Assembly: GCA_045585895.1 (NCBI GenBank)
Contig: JAZMZI010000145.1
Location: forward strand, 1 to 21,827
Direction: 5' to 3'
DNA: 21,827 nucleotides
Source: SVTX01 sp045585895
GTDB taxonomy: Bacteria; Bacillota; Clostridia; Oscillospirales; CAG-272
Position numbers and translations under genes: made by a program. Below are positions 15,018 through 21,098 of this stretch, piece by piece. How positions within the stretch are numbered: position 1 is the stretch's first letter; each line of letters begins with the position of its first letter. Under the pieces are notes generated by a model, which worked only from the letters and a program-made list of their open reading frames with translations, did not search any database and had not been told where the DNA came from.

Positions 15018-16130
15018 ATGGCAAGTTTGTCTCTCAGACATATCTATAAGAAGTATCCCGGTGGTGTTACCGCCGTTTCCGACTTCAACCTTGAGATCAA
15101 GGATAAGGAATTTATCGTCCTCGTCGGTCCTTCCGGTTGCGGTAAGTCCACCACTCTTCGTATGATCGCAGGTCTTGAGGAGATCTCCGAAGGTGAGCTC
15201 TTCATCGGTGACCGTCTCGTAAACGACGTTGCACCTAAGGACAGAAAGATCGCGATGGTTTTCCAGAACTACGCACTTTATCCTCATATGACCGTTTCCG
15301 AAAATATGGCGTTCGGTCTTAAGCTTAACAAGACTCCCAAGGACGAGATCAAGAGACGTGTTGAAGAGGCAGCTCGTATCCTCGACATTACCCACCTTCT
15401 CGACAGAAAGCCCAAGGCTCTCTCCGGTGGTCAGAAGCAGCGTGTTGCGCTGGGTCGTGCAATCGTTCGTAACCCCATGGTATTCCTTCTTGACGAGCCT
15501 CTTTCCAACCTCGATGCTAAGCTCCGTGCAACCATGAGAACCGAGCTTACCAAGCTTCACCAGAGAGTTGAGACCACTTTCGTATACGTTACCCACGACC
15601 AGGTCGAGGCTATGACGATGGCGACCAGAATCGTCGTTATGAAGGACGGTCTTATTCAGCAGGTAGATACTCCTCAAAATCTTTACGACAGCCCCGTTAA
15701 TATGTTCGTTGCAGGATTCATCGGTACTCCTCAGATGAACTTCATCAACGGAACTCTCGTTGAAAAGGCAGACGGAGTTTACTTCGAATTTGAAGAGAAC
15801 TCTATCAAGGTTCCCGCAGAAAAGGCTAACAACCCCGAACTTAAGGAATATTTCGGTCAGGAAGTAGTTGTTGGCATCCGCCCCGAGTGCATTCACGATG
15901 AGCCTGCTCAGATCGCTGCTCTCGAAGAAAGCACCGTCGACGCTTACGTTGAAGTTACCGAGCTTATGGGTGCCGAGATCTATCTCTACCTCGTTATCGG
16001 CGAGACCAAGCTTACCGCTCGCGTTTCCTCCAGATCCACTTCTCGCGCAGGCGACACTATAAAGGTTGCACTTGAAGCTGCAAGAATGCACATCTTTGAT
16101 AAAGATACCGAGAGATGTATCGTTCACTAA
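15018..16130 (+). CDS. msmX: Sugar ABC transporter ATP-binding protein, MsmX/UgpC/MalK type
   Basis: This is the ATPase subunit that powers carbohydrate ABC importers. The 370-residue protein has Walker A GPSGCGKST (37-45), Q-loop VFQNYALYPHM (81-91), signature LSGGQKQR (135-142), Walker B VFLLDEP (155-161) and the H-loop VTHDQVEAMTMA (191-202). A C-terminal OB-type regulatory domain of the MalK kind follows (GTPQMNFINGTL, VVGIRPECIH, VTELMGAEIYLY). AGGAGG lies about 10 nt upstream of ATG. No permease or binding-protein gene is adjacent; this fits MsmX-type shared ATPases, which serve several importers from other loci. Codon use is strongly biased toward C-ending codons, which suggests high expression. 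It is followed by a terminator and then the collagen-like lipoprotein gene. Confidence 0.93.
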   Translation: MASLSLRHIYKKYPGGVTAVSDFNLEIKDKEFIVLVGPSGCGKSTTLRMIAGLEEISEGELFIGDRLVNDVAPKDRKIAMVFQNYALYPHMTVSENMAFGLKLNKTPKDEIKRRVEEAARILDITHLLDRKPKALSGGQKQRVALGRAIVRNPMVFLLDEPLSNLDAKLRATMRTELTKLHQRVETTFVYVTHDQVEAMTMATRIVVMKDGLIQQVDTPQNLYDSPVNMFVAGFIGTPQMNFINGTLVEKADGVYFEFEENSIKVPAEKANNPELKEYFGQEVVVGIRPECIHDEPAQIAALEESTVDAYVEVTELMGAEIYLYLVIGETKLTARVSSRSTSRAGDTIKVALEAARMHIFDKDTERCIVH

Positions 16131-16156
16131 TATTTATATTTGGCTAGTGATTTTTG

Positions 16157-16195
16157 AGAGCCTTTCTTAATTTATTAGAAAGGCTCTTCTTTTAT
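16157..16195 (+). terminator. Terminator after msmX
   Basis: An 11-bp stem AGAGCCTTTCT (16157-16167) and AGAAAGGCTCT (16177-16187) with a 9-nt loop, followed by TCTTTTATT. It may be partial: the next gene starts 30 nt later and I see no separate promoter for it. Confidence 0.8.
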
Positions 16196-16223
16196 TAAAA
16201 ATTTTAAGATTGGAGATTCGAAA

Positions 16224-18707
16224 ATGATTGCAAATAAAAACAAACTGTTAATCAGTCTGATTAGCTTCGGATTATCTGTTATTCTGCTATGCGGATTGTT
16301 GGGTTCTTGTGACGAGATCGTGGTAGCCGGCGAACCTGGTCCCGCAGGTATGAACGGCGAAAAAGGAGAGCAAGGCGCCCCCGGTGAAAAAGGCGAAAAG
16401 GGTGATGATGGCGAAACTCCTTTTATCGGCGATAACGGAAACTGGTTTATCGGTGATACCGACACGGGCATCAAAGCTACCGGCAACGATGGCGAGAAGG
16501 GCGAGAAGGGTGACAAAGGCGACGACGGAGCCGCAGGTCAGAACGGTAATACCCCCTATGTCGGAGAAAACGGCAATTGGTTTATCGGTGATACCGATAC
16601 CGGAATAAAGGCAGCAGGCAAAGACGGCGAAAAGGGCGATCCCGGCGAAGACGGTAAAGACGGTAAAGACGGTAAAGACGGAGAAGAAGGAGAAGACGGA
16701 GAAGACGGAGAAGACGGAATCACTCCTTCCATCGGAAGTAACGGCAATTGGTATATAGGAGACACCGACACGGGAGTTAAAGCCGAAGGAACGGACGGCG
16801 AAGACGGAAAAACCCCTTATATCGGAATTAACGGTAACTGGTGGATAAATAATGAAGATACCGGTGTAAGCGCGTCTGGCAACGGTTCCTCCAATTCGGG
16901 TAACGCTTCCGACGATAGCGACTCCGAAAAAATAAAAGAGCTTCTTAACTTGAAGCAGGAGCTTCGCGTAAACGAAGACGGCAGTTTCAGAGTAGTTGTC
17001 TTTTCCGACATACACTTTTACGGTGCGGGAGAGCTTTCTACCAGCGATACCCTAAAATACATAAACAATATCGTCGATAAGGAAGAACCCGACCTCGTAC
17101 TTTTTGCAGGTGACAACTGGTGGGGATTGAACTCAGCTGAAAGCTTCAGAAGCTACGTTGCAGTCCTCGTTGAACACATCGAAGAAAAGCAGATACCTTG
17201 GGCGCACGTTTACGGTAACCACGACGACGAGATAAACTACGGCGGATATTACCGCTCCATTCATCAATCGGAGCAGCAGAAGATCTGCGAAGAATTTGAA
17301 TACTGTGTATCAAAATGGGGCGACGAAACGCTGTCCGGCGTAGGCAACTACGTTCTTCCCGTTCTTTCCTACGACGGAACCAAGATCGCATTCAATATCT
17401 GGGGACTTGATTCGGGTTCATACGCGTATACCTTCGATCAGGGCAACGTTACCGACTCCTTCGAGCTTAACGGAGAAACCGTAAAAAACACCTTCTACGG
17501 TAAATATGAAGGTATTCGCGAGAATCAAGTAGAATGGTACGTTGAAACATCAAAGCTTCTTGAAGAGTATAACGGCGAGAAGATCCCCGCTATGATGTAC
17601 TTCCACATTCCGCTTCAAGAGACCTACACGGCTTGGAAGCTCGCGTCTCTTTACGGCAAGAACGGCTATAAGAACCAAAAGTACGGCGACATGGAAGTTA
17701 TCGGCACTAAGGGTGAGGGAGTTTGCGCACCTACCACAAACGCGGGACTTTTCGATAAAGTGATCGAGCGCGGTGACGTTAAGCTTATTACCTACGGACA
17801 CGACCACGTCAGCGATTTCAGCGTTGTTTACCGCGGCGTTAACCTCTGCTACGTTCCTACGATCTCCACGAGAAGCGGAGTAGGCGGAGCAGGCAATGAT
17901 CTTATGGGCGGACGCGTTATTGATTTCTCGGTTGCTACGGGCGAAATGACCACGCGTATGTCTTACGTTAAAGAACCCGTAACCGTTGATCCTAACGCGC
18001 CTATCTTAGATCTCGTTATAGGCGACGACGGTACCGTTTCCAATGCAGATAACGCCGTTGGAAATCTCACCTATCACGAATATGAAAACGCCACCGTTGT
18101 AACCCAAGATACCACTATAAACAAGAACGTCATCAATTTTACGGGTCACGCTACGTATCCCAGCGTTTATAATATCCCCGCGGCATCTTATAACAGTACG
18201 TTTGCAGACGGCTTTTCTTACGAAATAATGTTTAAGCTTACCGAATGTAACGTCGGTAATAACGATTACGTCGGAATCCTCGATTACGTTCAAGCAGGCG
18301 GTTGGGGTCTTACGGTTAAAAACGTCAACGGCACTCTTAAAATTTTACAAGAGACGAAGGTCGGTTCGGCGTATAATAATCTTACGGCAGATTTCGAGGT
18401 TGGCAAGTGGTATCACGTCGTATACGTATTCACGGGTGATTCCGCGGCGCTTTACGTCAACGGAGTGAAGGCTGATTCGGCAACCGGACTCAGCGGCAAT
18501 TTCGCTCCTCCTGCACTCGAATCGCGTTCGGGCGAGGAATACATTTGCGTAGGCGGATGCTCTCATGCATGGCAGGATAACAAGAAGAGCAACGGTATAA
18601 AGGGAATGACAGGCTCCGTTGCTATCTGTAACGTCCGTCCCAATATCCTTACCGAGGCAGAAGCTCTCGCTCTTTACGATAACGTAAAGAATATAATGCC
18701 CGAATAA
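16224..18707 (+). CDS. Lipoprotein with collagen-like repeats, calcineurin-type phosphoesterase and LamG-like domain
   Basis: The 827-residue protein begins with a signal peptide and a lipobox-type ending LLGSC, which predicts lipidation at Cys29 and anchoring outside the membrane. Residues ~36-220 are Gly-X-Y collagen-like blocks (GEKGEQGAPGEKGEKG and others) alternating with four copies of a ~23-residue module (TPxIGxNGNWxIGDTDTGxKA at about 65, 110, 167, 197). A Ser/Asn linker leads to a metallophosphoesterase domain (~253-580). Its metal ligands are visible: SDIH (261-264), GDN (296-298), GNHD (331-334), FHIP (460-463) and GHDH (525-528). Residues ~600-827 look like a concanavalin/LamG-type fold (WYHVVYVF, ALYVNGVKAD, and GMTGSVAICNVRPNILTEAEALALYD). 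GGAG lies 8 nt upstream of ATG. The substrate (phosphodiester, phospholipid, nucleotide) is unknown. The stalk probably holds the enzyme away from the membrane; the LamG part may bind glycan. The phosphoesterase assignment is firm, the overall role is not. Confidence 0.85.
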   Translation: MIANKNKLLISLISFGLSVILLCGLLGSCDEIVVAGEPGPAGMNGEKGEQGAPGEKGEKGDDGETPFIGDNGNWFIGDTDTGIKATGNDGEKGEKGDKGDDGAAGQNGNTPYVGENGNWFIGDTDTGIKAAGKDGEKGDPGEDGKDGKDGKDGEEGEDGEDGEDGITPSIGSNGNWYIGDTDTGVKAEGTDGEDGKTPYIGINGNWWINNEDTGVSASGNGSSNSGNASDDSDSEKIKELLNLKQELRVNEDGSFRVVVFSDIHFYGAGELSTSDTLKYINNIVDKEEPDLVLFAGDNWWGLNSAESFRSYVAVLVEHIEEKQIPWAHVYGNHDDEINYGGYYRSIHQSEQQKICEEFEYCVSKWGDETLSGVGNYVLPVLSYDGTKIAFNIWGLDSGSYAYTFDQGNVTDSFELNGETVKNTFYGKYEGIRENQVEWYVETSKLLEEYNGEKIPAMMYFHIPLQETYTAWKLASLYGKNGYKNQKYGDMEVIGTKGEGVCAPTTNAGLFDKVIERGDVKLITYGHDHVSDFSVVYRGVNLCYVPTISTRSGVGGAGNDLMGGRVIDFSVATGEMTTRMSYVKEPVTVDPNAPILDLVIGDDGTVSNADNAVGNLTYHEYENATVVTQDTTINKNVINFTGHATYPSVYNIPAASYNSTFADGFSYEIMFKLTECNVGNNDYVGILDYVQAGGWGLTVKNVNGTLKILQETKVGSAYNNLTADFEVGKWYHVVYVFTGDSAALYVNGVKADSATGLSGNFAPPALESRSGEEYICVGGCSHAWQDNKKSNGIKGMTGSVAICNVRPNILTEAEALALYDNVKNIMPE
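16416..16880 (+). repeat. Four in-frame NGNWxIGDTDTG modules separated by Gly-X-Y blocks
   Basis: Within the lipoprotein gene, about 69-bp modules recur at 16416, 16551, 16722 and 16812, with spacers of different lengths. The last copy is the most diverged (NGNWWINNEDTG). Such modules are common in surface proteins of gut bacteria. Confidence 0.8.
16653..16718 (+). repeat. 9-bp in-frame tandem repeats
   Basis: GGTAAAGAC occurs three times in a row, then GGAGAAGAA and three GGAGAAGAC, coding GKD and GED triplets. Copy number could change by replication slippage without breaking the frame, which would alter stalk length. Confidence 0.85.
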
Positions 18708-18720
18708 AATTTAATAATTT

Positions 18721-18750
18721 ATCGGAGCTCTTCGGGGCTCCGATTTTTTT
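18721..18750 (+). terminator. Terminator after the collagen-like lipoprotein gene
   Basis: A 10-bp stem (18721-18730 with 18735-18744, one G-U pair) closes on a TTCG tetraloop and is followed by seven T. Confidence 0.92.
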
Positions 18751-18781
18751 ATTAAAAAAAACGAAAATTTTAAAATTACTA

Positions 18782-18810
18782 TTGAAAAAGCTGAATTTTT
18801 ATGCTATAAT
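18782..18810 (+). promoter_or_regulatory. Promoter of the XRE/TPR regulator and lipoprotein pair
   Basis: -35 TTGAAA (18782-18787), 17-bp spacer, extended -10 TGC-TATAAT (18802-18810), 34 nt before the start codon. Confidence 0.8.
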
Positions 18811-18844
18811 CAAAAAGTAAATTAAAATTACCATTGGAGCTGAA

Positions 18845-19753
18845 ATGGATATCGGAAAAAAGATAAAAAGGCTTCGCACCGAGAAGCTTATGACGCAAAG
18901 CGAGCTTACGGGCGGGGAAATAACGCGAAATATGCTGAGCAGGATCGAAAACGGCGCGGCTTTGCCGTCACTGGGAACCGTAGTTTACCTTGCGGGCAAA
19001 TTGGGCGTTCCCGCAGGCTACCTTCTCTCCGAGGGAGAGGAAGAATTCATATATCACAAGACCTCGGTAATGAAAAACGTCCGCCGCGCGTACGTCGACA
19101 AGCGTTTTGAGCTTTGCCGCGATATCTGCCTTACCGAATTTGAGGAATACGACGACGAGCTTGAGCTGATACTCACCGATTGCTGTCTCGGAGTTGCCGA
19201 GGAGTGCATAAAAAAAGGTCAGCTTCACAAGGCTTGCTCCTATCTCGACGAGGCTGTGCTGCACTCAAGGCAGACTATGTTCGACACCACGACTCAGAAA
19301 AACAGTATCGAGATAATGTTTTGCCTTTTGAAGAGCATTTCTCCCGCGCTTGATTCCGACGAGACCGACACCGAGCTGCATTGCGGCGACTTCCGTCCCT
19401 CGGTATTCGGAAACGTTTTCTGCAAATACATAACCGCGCTCTTAGACGTTGAAAAATATCGGCTATTTGAGTCCGATATCGAAGCCGTGGGCATTGACAG
19501 CCTTTCCGAGCAAGACAAGCTTTTCGCACTGCACGCAAGAGCGAGGCACCTTATCGAAAGCGAAAACTTTGAGGCGGCTCTCGCCGTCTTGCGCACCGTC
19601 GTAGAATCCGATACCGTCCCCGAAAGGCTTCTGCTTTATCTCGCCTGCGCCGATATGGAAATATGCTGCCGCGAGACGGGCGACTACAAGGGCGCTTACG
19701 AAAATTCGGGAAACAAGCTCGAAATACTTGAACATATGTTGGCAGAGGACTGA
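18845..19753 (+). CDS. XRE-family transcriptional regulator with TPR-like C-terminus
   Basis: The 302-residue protein starts with a Cro/C1-type helix-turn-helix: IGKKIKRLRTEKLMTQSEL, EITRNMLSRIENGAALPS and LGTVVYLAGKLGVPAGYLL (about residues 3-60). The remaining ~240 residues are helical with regularly spaced pairs such as ALFALHARARHLIESENFEAAL-type segments and CSYLDEAVLHSR. They are rich in Leu, Glu and Cys, as in TPR-like sensor domains of PlcR/Rgg-type regulators. In those families the TPR part binds a small peptide; no candidate peptide gene is seen here. TGGAG lies 5 nt before ATG. A small lipoprotein gene starts 9 nt after the stop, so the pair is likely one transcript. Targets are unknown. 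Confidence 0.85.
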   Translation: MDIGKKIKRLRTEKLMTQSELTGGEITRNMLSRIENGAALPSLGTVVYLAGKLGVPAGYLLSEGEEEFIYHKTSVMKNVRRAYVDKRFELCRDICLTEFEEYDDELELILTDCCLGVAEECIKKGQLHKACSYLDEAVLHSRQTMFDTTTQKNSIEIMFCLLKSISPALDSDETDTELHCGDFRPSVFGNVFCKYITALLDVEKYRLFESDIEAVGIDSLSEQDKLFALHARARHLIESENFEAALAVLRTVVESDTVPERLLLYLACADMEICCRETGDYKGAYENSGNKLEILEHMLAED

Positions 19754-19762
19754 TATTTTACT

Positions 19763-20245
19763 ATGAAACACCTTATCAAAGCAACCTCCGTTCTGCTTAT
19801 ATTGACAATCTTAACCTCACTTTGCTCGTGCTCGCTCTTCTTCTTCGATAACGCAAGATTTGAAGGCGGACGGCTTCTCGACGACGAGCTTATGGACGAG
19901 ATACGGAGAAAGATCTTTGACACCGAAGCGAGCGTCGCCGCCACCGACGGCGAGACCAACAATACGCACGCGACGGATTCGTCCGCACCGATCTCTTCCG
20001 AATACGAGTCCGCCGAATCCTCAATCGAGCTGACCTCCGACTCCGCGGAAACCAATGCTTATTCAGAATCCGATGATCCGACCGAAACGGCGGTATATTG
20101 GACCGAAGGCGGATCGGTCTGGCACGCGTCCTCAGCTTGCAGTTATTTAAAGAATTCTCAAAACGTTATAAGCGGAACTCTTGAAGAAGCAATAAACGCG
20201 GGAAAAGAACGTCTTTGCAGTGCCTGCGGCAAAAATTCAAATTAA
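19763..20245 (+). CDS. Small lipoprotein with C-terminal HxxxxC/CxxC (putative Zn-binding) domain
   Basis: The 160-residue protein has a signal peptide ending LCSC, which predicts lipidation at Cys23. Residues ~55-110 are a disordered-looking acidic Ser/Thr/Glu/Asp linker. The C-terminal ~50 residues hold VYWTEGGSVWHASSACSYL, then GTLEEAINAGK, then CSAC: His121, Cys126, Cys152 and Cys155 could bind one zinc ion. This resembles the small Ada-type metal-binding module found at the ends of many Bacillota secreted proteins (YxxxxGxxYHxxxCxxL...A...G..PCxxC). No enzymatic part is present. There is no good ribosome binding site close to ATG (AGAGGA is 13 nt away, inside the upstream gene), so translation is probably coupled to the regulator. 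Function unknown; a metal or envelope-stress sensor linked to the regulator is a guess. Confidence 0.75.
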   Translation: MKHLIKATSVLLILTILTSLCSCSLFFFDNARFEGGRLLDDELMDEIRRKIFDTEASVAATDGETNNTHATDSSAPISSEYESAESSIELTSDSAETNAYSESDDPTETAVYWTEGGSVWHASSACSYLKNSQNVISGTLEEAINAGKERLCSACGKNSN

Positions 20246-20333
20246 TATTTTTATATTTTAAACAAAAATCGAGCCGCAAAAATGTAAAAATAATCCAAAA
20301 TTTAAAAACAAACTAAAATTTATTGTAATTTTA

Positions 20334-20362
20334 TTGACAATCATTTCGGTTTGTGATATAAT
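20334..20362 (+). promoter_or_regulatory. Promoter of mgsA
   Basis: -35 TTGACA (20334-20339), 17-bp spacer, extended -10 TGA-TATAAT (20354-20362). Both boxes are consensus, the strongest promoter in the window. The stretch before it (20246-20333) is AT-rich and I see no gene or clear terminator in it. Confidence 0.9.
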
Positions 20363-20372
20363 ATTTCTGTTA

Positions 20373-20402
20373 GGTTAAATGAGAAAGTGTATCAATTTAA
20401 CC
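20373..20402 (+). promoter_or_regulatory. Stem-loop at the 5' end of the mgsA transcript
   Basis: GGTTAAAT (20373-20380) pairs perfectly with ATTTAACC (20395-20402) across a 14-nt loop. The predicted transcript start is only a few bases upstream, so this would cap the mRNA 5' end and may protect it from decay or bind a regulator. Confidence 0.45.
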
Positions 20403-20439
20403 GCTGTCGACAAGTTCAAAACAAAATGGAGGAGTTCAA

Positions 20440-20877
20440 ATGGAAATAGCTATTATAGCGCATGACATGAAGAAAGAGCTTATCACACAATTTTGTATTG
20501 CATATTGCGGCATTCTCAGCAAGCACAATATTTGCGCAACAGGAATAACCGCTAAATATATATCCGAAGCAACGGGACTCAAGATTGAAAAAATGCTCAG
20601 CGGCGAGCAGGGCGGCGAACAGCAGATAGCCTCGAGGATCGCTTATAACGAGATCGACGCGCTTATCTATTTCCGCGACACGCGTCCTTCGTCGGATATG
20701 TATTCCGAGCATGACAAGATCGAAAAGGAGCTTCTTTTGGCTTGCGACCGCTACAATATCCCCGTAGCGACCAATATTGCGACCGCAGAGCTTATCGTTA
20801 TGGCTATAGACCGCGGAGATCTCGATTGGAGAGAGGTAGTTAATCCCACCTCGGCATACAAACGCAACCGCCGCTAA
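20440..20877 (+). CDS. mgsA: Methylglyoxal synthase
   Basis: MgsA converts dihydroxyacetone phosphate to methylglyoxal and phosphate, a bypass that relieves sugar-phosphate build-up when phosphate is low or glycolysis is overloaded. The 145-residue protein has the family order: IAIIAHDMKKE at the N-terminus, ATGITAKYISEATGL in the middle, then the phosphate-binding GEQGGEQQIASRIAYNEIDALIYFRD and the C-terminal YNIPVATNIATAEL. The Asp in YFRD corresponds to the catalytic Asp of E. coli MgsA. GGAGG stands about 8 nt before ATG. It has a strong promoter. The T-box leader of thrS starts about 13 nt after its stop with no recognisable promoter between, so readthrough from mgsA into thrS is likely. 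Confidence 0.94.
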   Translation: MEIAIIAHDMKKELITQFCIAYCGILSKHNICATGITAKYISEATGLKIEKMLSGEQGGEQQIASRIAYNEIDALIYFRDTRPSSDMYSEHDKIEKELLLACDRYNIPVATNIATAELIVMAIDRGDLDWREVVNPTSAYKRNRR

Positions 20878-20889
20878 TATAAAAAACAC

Positions 20890-21065
20890 AAAAGACACGT
20901 TCTATTTGCAAACGTACACAGAGAGAGGGAACAGGTGAAAGCCCTTTGCGCAAACTGATAGAATACCACTTTTGCGCGCAACTTAATAAAATGAGTTAAA
21001 AGCTCGGGTGGAACCGTGCATATCGCACCCCGAACACAGTTTTGTGTTTGGGGTGTTTATTTTTA
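20890..21065 (+). promoter_or_regulatory. T-box riboswitch, threonine-specific, upstream of thrS
   Basis: The leader senses uncharged tRNA-Thr and allows thrS transcription when charging is low. Stem I has a base helix AAAAG (20890-20894)/CTTTT (20969-20973) and a second helix TTCTAT (20900-20905)/ATAGAA (20958-20963). The typical AGAGAG...GGTGAAAG distal region follows, closed by AGGG/CCCT. Between the two helices lies T-ACC-A; ACC (20965-20967), followed by the usual A, is a Thr codon. A small stem III is at 20980-20997. The T-box GGGTGGAACCG is at 21006-21016. The antiterminator pairs TCGGG (21004-21008) with CCCGA (21029-21033) and GTGC (21016-21019) with GCAC (21025-21028), leaving the 7-nt bulge TGGAACC that contacts the tRNA NCCA end. 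Confidence 0.95.
21026..21065 (+). terminator. Terminator hairpin of the T-box leader
   Basis: CACCCCGAACACA (21026-21038) pairs with TGTGTTTGGGGTG (21043-21055) with one G-U pair and a GTTT loop, followed by TTTATTTTT. Its 5' arm overlaps the 3' arm of the antiterminator, so the two are mutually exclusive. Confidence 0.95.
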
Positions 21066-21098
21066 TAAATAATTTATCACACATAGAAAGGCAGAATC

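Noticed and set aside
15000..16127. A 375-codon open frame antisense to msmX
   Set aside because: It mirrors the C-ending codon bias of msmX, matches no family I know and has no ribosome binding site; msmX itself has every expected motif.
16653..16718. CRISPR-like repeat
   Set aside because: Repeat unit is only 9 bp, contiguous and coding; there are no spacers.
16287..17015. Antisense frames rich in Ser-Pro or Phe-Ala repeats opposite the collagen-like part
   Set aside because: Simple consequence of reading the Gly-X-Y repeat on the other strand.
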